A stretch of 41,967 nucleotides of DNA, from positions 1-41,967 of the forward strand of contig JAUSEB010000447.1 in assembly GCA_030650495.1 (NCBI GenBank), in the 5' to 3' direction. Below the pieces are notes generated by a model. The model did no database searches. It was not told where the DNA came from and saw nothing but the letters and a program-made list of their open reading frames with translations. The DNA comes from Armatimonadota bacterium (GTDB lineage: Bacteria > Armatimonadota > UBA5829 > JAUSEB01). The position numbers and the translations under genes were made by a program. Below are positions 24,006 to 30,119 of this stretch, in pieces (position 1 is the stretch's first letter; each line of letters starts with the position of its first letter).

Positions 24006-24308
24006 ATGCTGTTAAAGAAACGATTCGACGAGAAACTGGCGGCTTTTGGGGAGGACTATTTGCTCAACGGCACAACTCCCTACAAAGGATTCTTCCAGCA
24101 GCTCGACAGTGGTCGAATGAGCATTTACCTCGACGACACTGAGCGCGCTATGCTGACTAGACCGGCGTTGTTCTTAGCCACTTCAGCCGATGCCGTCATA
24201 GCCCAGGGTAACACGATTGCTCGTGACGGCAGGACATACTCGGTCTTGAAAATGTCCATCCAGAGAGTCGCGGGCGCCGCTGTCGCTAAGATTGTAATTC
24301 TTGCATGA
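24006..24308 (+). CDS. Head-tail adaptor/joining-like protein
   Basis: A 100-aa protein. The C-terminal half (RPALFLATSADAVIAQGNTI, ARDGRTYSVLKMSIQRVAGA) resembles the beta-barrel of lambda FII-like head-tail joining proteins, with a G-x-T-I-x-R-x-G-R-T-Y strand. The ATG at 24006 has AGGAGG 9 bases upstream, directly after the connector's stop. In ordinary phages such a protein is followed by tail completion and tail tube genes, but here lysis-type membrane genes follow instead. Confidence 0.6.
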   Translation: MLLKKRFDEKLAAFGEDYLLNGTTPYKGFFQQLDSGRMSIYLDDTERAMLTRPALFLATSADAVIAQGNTIARDGRTYSVLKMSIQRVAGAAVAKIVILA

Positions 24309-24329
24309 CGGATTGCTGGAGGCTCGGAT

Positions 24330-24575
24330 ATGAAGCGACATGACGTGGAGGCGCAAGACGGTCCAGTGATAGCTAAACTGGCGGCGATAGAAACCAAGCT
24401 GGAAACGGCGCTCGCCGAACTATCCATTATCCGCGAGCAAGTGCCTGCAAAGATCGTCGAGCACACTGAACGGATAACGGTCTTGGAACGCGGACTGCGA
24501 GGCATGCAATGGGTGGCCGGCGTGTTCGCCGTCGCGATAATCGGAGCCTTTATCGGCCACATATTCGGGAGGTAA
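24330..24575 (+). CDS. XhlA-like coiled-coil protein with C-terminal membrane anchor
   Basis: An 81-aa protein: a coiled coil (AKLAAIETKLETALAELSII, then VEHTERITVLERGLRGMQW) followed by one transmembrane helix (VAGVFAVAIIGAFIGHIFG). This is the layout of XhlA/holin-accessory proteins that act with holins in phage lysis. The ATG has GGAGG upstream. It lies in a run of three small genes with almost no spacing. Confidence 0.6.
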   Translation: MKRHDVEAQDGPVIAKLAAIETKLETALAELSIIREQVPAKIVEHTERITVLERGLRGMQWVAGVFAVAIIGAFIGHIFGR

Positions 24576-24580
24576 TAGAC

Positions 24581-24778
24581 ATGAGTTGGTTGAGTAAATG
24601 GTGGCGCGGCGGCGGTCGGGAGGTCGTCAGGGACGGCCTTCTCCAAGCCGCCGATGAGCGTTTGAAGAAAGAGATAGTGAAGAAGCTCCGGCTTCTTCTC
24701 GCGACTCTGGACAAACTGGATATTTCGGGAGTCAGAGGCAAACTGACTGAGATAATCGAATACGTGGAGGCCCAATAG
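24581..24778 (+). CDS. Small amphipathic helical protein of the phage cassette
   Basis: A 65-aa protein with a Trp-rich N-terminus (MSWLSKWWRGGGREVV) and a basic amphipathic helix (ADERLKKEIVKKLRLLLATL). I do not recognise it. The ATG follows GGGAGG, and its stop codon immediately precedes the next start. The Trp/Lys-rich N-terminus could bind membranes, which would suit a lysis cassette, but this is inference. Confidence 0.55.
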   Translation: MSWLSKWWRGGGREVVRDGLLQAADERLKKEIVKKLRLLLATLDKLDISGVRGKLTEIIEYVEAQ

Positions 24779-25051
24779 ATGAACGATCTATTCACATGGG
24801 AATCGCTGCTGACACTGGCTGGGGCTGGAGCGGCAACGCGCTACATAGTCGCGCTGGCGCGTGAGGTCTTTCAGATTCGCGGACGAGCAAGCCATTTGGC
24901 CGCGTTTATGGTCGCGGAGATCGTCACCATCGGCGCCGGTCTTGCCACCGGAGCGCAGTCAGCGACCGAGATCACACTACTCGCCCTAAACGGCTTCCTC
25001 GTGGCGGGATTTGCGATTGGGCTGAATGAGAACCTGAAAGCGCAGGGGTAG
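24779..25051 (+). CDS. Holin-like small membrane protein
   Basis: A 90-aa protein with about three hydrophobic segments (residues about 10-27, 39-58 and 64-84), including HLAAFMVAEIVTIGAGLATG and EITLLALNGFLVAGFAIGLNE. Size, topology and position after the XhlA-like protein suggest a holin. It abuts the previous stop with no spacing. No endolysin gene follows, and the next coding region is an unrelated toxin-antitoxin pair, so this is the last gene of the cassette. Confidence 0.6.
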   Translation: MNDLFTWESLLTLAGAGAATRYIVALAREVFQIRGRASHLAAFMVAEIVTIGAGLATGAQSATEITLLALNGFLVAGFAIGLNENLKAQG

Positions 25052-25071
25052 TTATGCTTTTGCTAACTAAT

Positions 25072-25102
25072 ACAAGGGTAAGTTTTTCTAACTTACCCTT
25101 GT
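25072..25102. repeat. Perfect 13-bp inverted repeat
   Basis: ACAAGGGTAAGTT pairs with AACTTACCCTTGT around TTTCT, 20 bp after the last phage gene. It could be a transcript-end hairpin, although no T-run follows. Confidence 0.8.
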
Positions 25103-25249
25103 ACAGTAACGGCAGAATCCGTGGTGAATGAAGGTTGACGCTTAGTTGTCAGAATATGGAACAAGTAGGCGGGGAATGGCGTCAATCAGGAGCAGGTAAA
25201 TATACCTGATTTCGCCGTCGAAAATAGACAGAGGAATCGGCGTTTGATA

Positions 25250-25298
25250 AACTAACCATGTACTGACTCCGGTAACCGGAGTCAGTACATGGTTAGTT
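25250..25298. repeat. 49-bp near-perfect palindrome (24-bp arms)
   Basis: Two 24-bp arms, exact reverse complements, are separated by a single A. The outer ends are AACTAACCATG and CATGGTTAGTT, and the centre is CCGGTAACCGG. It lies about 50 bp upstream of the Panacea antitoxin gene. Confidence 0.9.
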
Positions 25299-25349
25299 GG
25301 GTAAATCTACCCTAGTTCTTTTGATGAGACACTGAAAGAGGTGAGGGAC

Positions 25350-25787
25350 ATGCTGAAAGCCAAAGATGTTGCGGAATACTTCTTAGCTGCTGTAGATGAT
25401 AATGCTGGCGAAGGAATAACGAACCTAAAACTGCAAAAACTTGTCTATTATGCCCAGGGCGTCTATCTTGCGGCTTATGGGGAACTACTGTTCTCGGAGC
25501 CTATTGAGGCTTGGGCGCACGGTCCGGTCGTGCCATCTCTGTACCATGATTACAAGAAATATGGAACCCGCGCGATTCCCCGGCCAACTCAATTAGACCT
25601 CAGCAGATTCAGTGCCGAAGTGCAGCAAGTGCTCGATGAAGTTTACAATGTGTTTGGTCAATTTTCTGCGTGGAAATTGCGCAACATGACACACGAGGAA
25701 TCGCCCTGGAAGGATACGCCGCCGAATTGTGTCATATCCGAGGAGTCACTACTCAAGTATTTCAAGAAGATAGTCCGCCATGGTTAA
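25350..25787 (+). CDS. Panacea (SocA-like, DUF4065) antitoxin
   Basis: A 145-aa protein with the Panacea-domain pattern: AKDVAEYFL, then ITNLKLQKLVYYAQGVYLA, EPIEAWAHGPVVPSLYHDYKKYG, and a C-terminal SAWKLRNMTHEESPWKDT. Panacea antitoxins are known to neutralise very different toxins, and SocA is the founding example. I use the ATG at 25350, 8 bases after AGAGG; a GTG at 25341 is too close to that site. The next gene overlaps it by 8 bp, the usual antitoxin-toxin coupling. Confidence 0.85.
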   Translation: MLKAKDVAEYFLAAVDDNAGEGITNLKLQKLVYYAQGVYLAAYGELLFSEPIEAWAHGPVVPSLYHDYKKYGTRAIPRPTQLDLSRFSAEVQQVLDEVYNVFGQFSAWKLRNMTHEESPWKDTPPNCVISEESLLKYFKKIVRHG

Positions 25788-26193
25788 GATTAACCCATCT
25801 GCGGTGAAGGCTAACAAGGGGCAAAGGGTGCAGCCCACGGAGCATGGTGCGGCTATCAACTACAAGAAGTCGCCGCCCGTTTTCTCGCTTTCTCAGGTGA
25901 GAAAAAGCCATTGCATCACAAATTGCGAGCAGCGGGAAAAATCCGATTTTGCTGAAATGCTCAGAAAGCTGAGTCAGTGCATATGGCACGATTTAGAAAA
26001 CTCCAATTATCATGGCATTGGTTGCGAACGAATTAAGCGGCTAAAGGTAAAACGCCCTGAAGATCTCTCCGACGATACAATATTTATTGCCTTCCGCTTT
26101 TCGGGCATGAAGCCTATGGTAGGGCATAGAGAGAATGATGTTTTCCACATTCTTTGGTTCGACCGAGAATTCAATGTCTATGATCATGGCTAA
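25780..26193 (+). CDS. Putative toxin partner of the Panacea antitoxin
   Basis: A 137-aa protein of no domain I can name. It has a basic, probably flexible N-terminus, then a folded part with LRKLSQCIWHDL, DDTIFIAFRFSGMKPMVGHR and a terminal FHILWFDREFNVYDHG. It starts inside the antitoxin gene (8-bp overlap, different frame) and has no ribosome site of its own, so it depends on coupling. Position makes it the toxin. The conserved-looking F-H-I-L-W-F-D ending may help find relatives. Confidence 0.6.
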   Translation: MVKINPSAVKANKGQRVQPTEHGAAINYKKSPPVFSLSQVRKSHCITNCEQREKSDFAEMLRKLSQCIWHDLENSNYHGIGCERIKRLKVKRPEDLSDDTIFIAFRFSGMKPMVGHRENDVFHILWFDREFNVYDHG

Positions 26194-26218
26194 TCCAATC
26201 AACCAAGATTAGCTTAAC

Positions 26219-27367
26219 CTACGCCACCTTACGCGCCTCGAACTTCGGCCTGTAGTCGGCGCATTTGTATGATTTGGAGTCCTCTTTTGGAGTCTCCGCT
26301 TCGGATAAATATACGTATTCTTCCGTGACGCCGCAGCGTTGATACATCTGGTCGTATTTGCCACAGTCCAGGCAGCGGCGCAGCACACTCCAGCATACGC
26401 CGCATTTCAGGCTTCCGATCAGTTCTATCCTGCCGCAGAGCGGGCAGTGGACATAGACTTCCTTAAAACCGTGGTCGCTCTTCTGCAAGGCTATCCGCAC
26501 CATTTGGCCATATTTGTCCAAACTGGTCGCAAGTCCCGTGAGTGTACTCAGCAGATGGTTCATCTGGACCGCCGACAGGTAGTCCACCAGCCTCTCATCG
26601 AGCAGATCGTTCATCATCGTCGCGGCGCGCTCCATCGAATTGAGGTGGAGATCGGCGGTTTTCGCTTTGAAGGGTTTTTTGCGCTCCGCTTGCTTCCTCG
26701 TGTGCCGGAGTATCTCCTCGGTCACGTTCAGCGGAACTCTTAGAAACGCCTCTTTCTTCTCAGGAACATCGGATATCGCCTGCAGTAATTTGTTGGTTTC
26801 GTCTATCGAAAGCCCTTCGGCCTTGATTTTCTGCACGATGCGGATTTGTATGCCAAGGTCGCCGTTCAAACCGCGCAGAATCCGCGCATGTCCTTCCGTA
26901 AATGACCCATCGCCGGATCCGTCTCTTGCTATAAGCTCCTTCTGGATCGACTCAGGGAGGTCAAGCAATTCCAGAAATCTCCTTACCGTACTCTCGCTCA
27001 CTCCAAGTGTGCGGCAGCACTTCTCCCAACTCATGAAACTCAGTAGATCGCGGATGGCTTTAGCTTTCTCGATAGGATTGAGGTCTTCCCGCTGGAAGTT
27101 CTCCAATAGCGCGTCGGTTTTGGCGTCTTCGTCGCTCAATTCCTTTACGATGGCCGGAATTTGCTTGAGCCCGGCCAAAATACACGCCCTGTAACGGCGC
27201 TCGCCCATGACTATCTCATATTTACCGTTATTGGGGCGCACGACGATAGGTTCAAGCACTCCGCGTTCACTTATGGATTGGGCCAGTTCTTTTAAGCTAT
27301 CCTCGTAGAAAGTCTTGCGGGGCTGTCCCGTGGTTGCTACTATACAATCCAGATCGAGCAGTTGCAT
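26219..27367 (-). CDS. ParB-family protein with C-terminal zinc-ribbon-like domain
   Basis: A 382-aa DNA-binding protein. The N-terminal ParB/Srx CTP-binding domain has the GERRYRA box at 55-61 and LLENFQREDLNPIEKA. The helix-turn-helix domain follows (LSFMSWEKCCRTLGVSESTVRRFLELLDL). The tail has cysteine pairs CPLC (308/311), CGVC (322/325) and CLDC (332/335), plus Cys345 and Cys369, which look zinc-binding. ParB normally ends in a dimerisation helix, so this tail is unusual. The ATG has AAGGAG upstream. No parA is adjacent and none is in the window. A Noc-like or plasmid/phage-derived role is possible. Confidence 0.82.
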   Translation of the reverse strand: MQLLDLDCIVATTGQPRKTFYEDSLKELAQSISERGVLEPIVVRPNNGKYEIVMGERRYRACILAGLKQIPAIVKELSDEDAKTDALLENFQREDLNPIEKAKAIRDLLSFMSWEKCCRTLGVSESTVRRFLELLDLPESIQKELIARDGSGDGSFTEGHARILRGLNGDLGIQIRIVQKIKAEGLSIDETNKLLQAISDVPEKKEAFLRVPLNVTEEILRHTRKQAERKKPFKAKTADLHLNSMERAATMMNDLLDERLVDYLSAVQMNHLLSTLTGLATSLDKYGQMVRIALQKSDHGFKEVYVHCPLCGRIELIGSLKCGVCWSVLRRCLDCGKYDQMYQRCGVTEEYVYLSEAETPKEDSKSYKCADYRPKFEARKVA

Positions 27368-27490
27368 CCGGTTCTCCTTAATGCGATTGGCGATTGCGAC
27401 TCACCTACCCTTATTATTGCCATAGTTTTTACCATGATTGAGGCTTTAGCGGGTTTGTTTTGGAAAACCGGTAATAGCGCTGGGGAGGGT

Positions 27491-27548
27491 GTCGGTTGTC
27501 GGTTGTCAGTTTGGACCTCCCCCAACCCCCATCACCTATCACCTATCT
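27491..27548. repeat. GTCGGTT and CCTATCA heptamer arrays
   Basis: GTCGGTT, GTCGGTT, GTCAGTT (27491-27511), then CCCATCA, CCTATCA, CCTATCT (27528-27548). The second array runs into the stop codon of the beta-lactamase-fold gene. Confidence 0.75.
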
Positions 27549-28431
27549 AAGGACGGCGTGTTGTCGTCACATGCAGCCTTTTCCCGTCCGTGGTGATTGT
27601 TACAGCGCCGTCCCGGTCGGTTCGGAGGATTCGGGCGCTGGAGTCGGTCAGCCTTTGTAGAGTTTCAAATGCGGGATGGCCGAACTGGTTTGACCGCCCG
27701 ACGCTGATGACGGCGATACTGGGTTTTACAGCCTTGAGCCATGGTTCGGTTGTGGCCTGGGCGCTGCCATGATGTCCGACCTTCAATACGGTCGAGCGTA
27801 CCCTGCCGCAATTCTTAAGCATATCATCTTCAGCCTCATGCTCGGCGTCGCCGGTAAATAAGAATGACGCAGAGCCGTAGGTCATGCGTAGAACGACCGA
27901 TCTGTTATTCAGATCAGGCATTTCCTCGTCTCCGGGGTGGAGGACGTCGATCTTCACTCCATCGGGGAACGATATTTTCTGGCCTCGGCGCGCCAAACGG
28001 TAGCGAATCGACTTTTGTTTTATCAGTCGAAGCGTCCGCTCATAGCTCTCTGACGCATGCGGGGCGCCGGAATCTAATACAGCCCGCGCGTTGACATTCT
28101 TCAAGACTCCATACATGCCCCCAATATGATCTTGATGCGGGTGGGTCATCACTACGAGATCGAGAGTTCTGATTCCATTTCTTCGCAAAAACGGCGCGAC
28201 GACGCGCGAGCCGACATCGTAATTCCCTGCTCCACCGGCGTCTATCAAGACCGTCTTCCCACTGGGGGTGCGTATCACAGCGCAATCACCCTGGTGGACA
28301 TCCAGAAATGTGATTGTAAGAACCGGCTGCCTCGGCCAAAAGGCCCACACCCAGATGAGGATGGCGGCTATCACCGCGGCAAGCAGAAACCGTCTTGTTT
28401 TAAGTCTATCCGTGAACTCTTCGTGAGACAT
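27547..28431 (-). CDS. ComEC C-terminal-type MBL-fold hydrolase (separate gene)
   Basis: A 294-aa protein with one N-terminal transmembrane helix (FLLAAVIAAILIWVWAFW) and a metallo-beta-lactamase domain: TFLDVHQGDCAVIRTPSGKT, the metal motif THPHQDHIGG, FTGDAEHEAE, and VGHHGSAQAT. This is the nuclease-like C-terminal domain of ComEC/Rec2, thought to degrade the non-transported DNA strand during natural transformation. In most bacteria it is fused to the channel. Here it is a separate frame whose ATG overlaps the end of the channel gene by 26 bp, so it is likely translated by re-initiation. Confidence 0.87.
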   Translation of the reverse strand: MSHEEFTDRLKTRRFLLAAVIAAILIWVWAFWPRQPVLTITFLDVHQGDCAVIRTPSGKTVLIDAGGAGNYDVGSRVVAPFLRRNGIRTLDLVVMTHPHQDHIGGMYGVLKNVNARAVLDSGAPHASESYERTLRLIKQKSIRYRLARRGQKISFPDGVKIDVLHPGDEEMPDLNNRSVVLRMTYGSASFLFTGDAEHEAEDDMLKNCGRVRSTVLKVGHHGSAQATTEPWLKAVKPSIAVISVGRSNQFGHPAFETLQRLTDSSARILRTDRDGAVTITTDGKRLHVTTTRRP

Positions 28432-29989
28432 AGGAGATAGCGGTCCCCATAATCAAATAATAACCGGCAATACCGGCGGCGCCGAATGAGCGCAGGGGCA
28501 AAAAGCCCCATGTTGCCGAGCCGAAGAAGCTGACGGTTGCCAGTAGATAGCTAATCAAAATCGTTCCAATTGACGCGATTGCCTGTCCGGCAAATGGAAT
28601 GACGGCCAAGACCGGCGAGAACAGGCTGATGACGAAAATCGCGGGTATGAATAGAACCACGGCCGCGTTTGTAGGAATCGAGACCAGAGAGACATAGTTG
28701 AAATAGTGAGCGCCGATTGGCATGGTTCCCAAAGTTGCAGCTGTCGTTACGAGCAATCCACCCATGAGGCATTTGCCCGTCCAGGCGACCGCGGTGGCAG
28801 ACGAAAAGCGTTTGGGAGGCGGTTCGTCCGCCGATACTTTTGCGGCAAGTCTTTCCAGTATGGGAAGCATCAGTATGATGGAGAGCGTCGCGGCAAAGGA
28901 GAGTTGGAAGCCTACGTCAAAGAGATCGGTCGGTTTTATTGCAAGTATCACAAGCGCGGCGGCGAAAAGGACATTCAGCGGGTCGGAGATTCGCCGCAGA
29001 ATATATGCTCCCGCCAAAAACACCGCCATTATTGTGGCCCGTATTATAGATGGCTTGGGTCCGACGACCAGCATATAAAGCAGAAGCGCTGGAATCGCGG
29101 CGGCGTAGGCCCATCGCCTCTGAACCGGAATGCGGCGAAAAAGCAATAACACGGTAACCATGATAACGGCGCAGTTGAAACCGGACGCCGCCAATAAGTG
29201 CAGGGTTCCGGTGCGGGAGAAATTGGCGAATATCTCGTCGGGCAGCGTAGAGTAAGTTCCCAAGGCCATTCCGATGGCTACTCCGGCCTGCGGCTCAGGC
29301 ATCAGCTTCTTTATAGACTCCGATATAGACTCGCGCACGCGAGACGCCAGCGTGACGGCCGGGTTTGCCAAACCTGAGTCGAGGACTCTGACTTCATTAG
29401 GAGCGCCCGCGAACATCGTGGCGTATACCCGCTGTCGCGCTAGATACTTACGGTAGGAAAACATGCCGGGGTTTGTCGGCTCGAAAGGCGCCGTAAGCCG
29501 CCCGCGTAAGAGAATCTTATCTCCATATTGCGGAAGCGCCTTGCGCATGCGCTCGGATGGCGCGTAGACAAAAATCTGCAAGCTGCCGGTCGTTTGCTCC
29601 CATTTTCCATGACGCCCAACCCGGTTTACGTCGACAATTAACCTGGCGCCTTTTCGGGTCATCTCCGGGTCGGCCTTGACTACGCCCACAACTGCGACGC
29701 TGCCTGCGCCGATATATTGGGAAACGTCATCCGGGCGGACTTGCGTATAGAGGCCATATCGCGCGGCGCCAAGGCAAAACGTCGCAGCTAATATGAGCGC
29801 GGTGATTCCCATTTGGCGTTCTTTCCAGACGCTCATCAGAGCAAGCGCCGCCGCTCCGCAGGCGACCGCCAACGCCGCCGGAAGCCCGGCGTATTCCGCC
29901 GCCAGAATGCCGAGAGCAAGAGCCACCGCCGGAGGTCCCAGCGGGCGTTTTAAGGGAGACAGGTTTGTCGGGAATTGCGCTTCCGCCAT
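28406..29989 (-). CDS. comEC: ComEC/Rec2 DNA-uptake channel, N-terminal and competence domains
   Basis: Inner-membrane channel for single-stranded DNA uptake in natural competence. The 527-aa protein has N-terminal helices, an OB-like DUF4131 region (about 90-205; PTNPGMFSYRKYLARQRVYA), then the Competence domain with GTLHLLAASGFNCAVI, VGPKPSIIRATIMAVF and LFDVGFQLSFAATLSI. The usual SGLH is SGFN here. It stops before the beta-lactamase-like domain, which is encoded by the next overlapping gene in another frame. Either the gene has split or a frameshift joins them. A possible promoter is at 30048-30019. Confidence 0.88.
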   Translation of the reverse strand: MAEAQFPTNLSPLKRPLGPPAVALALGILAAEYAGLPAALAVACGAAALALMSVWKERQMGITALILAATFCLGAARYGLYTQVRPDDVSQYIGAGSVAVVGVVKADPEMTRKGARLIVDVNRVGRHGKWEQTTGSLQIFVYAPSERMRKALPQYGDKILLRGRLTAPFEPTNPGMFSYRKYLARQRVYATMFAGAPNEVRVLDSGLANPAVTLASRVRESISESIKKLMPEPQAGVAIGMALGTYSTLPDEIFANFSRTGTLHLLAASGFNCAVIMVTVLLLFRRIPVQRRWAYAAAIPALLLYMLVVGPKPSIIRATIMAVFLAGAYILRRISDPLNVLFAAALVILAIKPTDLFDVGFQLSFAATLSIILMLPILERLAAKVSADEPPPKRFSSATAVAWTGKCLMGGLLVTTAATLGTMPIGAHYFNYVSLVSIPTNAAVVLFIPAIFVISLFSPVLAVIPFAGQAIASIGTILISYLLATVSFFGSATWGFLPLRSFGAAGIAGYYLIMGTAISYVSRRVHG

Positions 29990-30018
29990 AGTAGTCTCGA
30001 AACTGATCAGTAGTCATT

Positions 30019-30048
30019 AACATACCCGGCGGATAACGATCTTGTCAA
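30019..30048 (-). promoter_or_regulatory. Possible promoter of the comEC pair
   Basis: On the minus strand TTGACA (30048-30043), an 18-bp spacer and TATGTT (30024-30019). The predicted start lies about 20 bases upstream of the comEC ATG. Confidence 0.45.
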
Positions 30049-30119
30049 TTCCGACGTTACACGAAGGGTGTGCGTCACGTTATTTGTTTCGGCGGTAATT
30101 CCCTTGGAGTAGTCATGGA

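Larger units (their letters stand above)
25052..25349. other. Palindrome-rich spacer between phage cassette and TA pair
   Basis: No gene seen in 298 bp. Four separate inverted repeats are present: 25072-25102, about 25194-25209 (CAGGTA..TACCTG), 25250-25298, and about 25299-25312 (GGGTA..TACCC). Several share a GGTAA/TTACC core. It marks the right boundary of the cassette. Confidence 0.75.

Noticed and set aside
16484-25051. A complete Mu-type transposable prophage
   Set aside because: No MuA/MuB transposase, tail, fibre or endolysin genes are present. Only head, connector and small membrane genes can be supported.
26640-27194. A 184-codon plus-strand open frame
   Set aside because: It is antisense to the ParB gene, whose domains are clear. 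The product looks like a random translation rich in Ser/Arg.
28706-29149. A 147-codon plus-strand open frame
   Set aside because: It is antisense to the comEC competence domain. Composition is Gly/Arg/Lys-rich and unlike a real protein.
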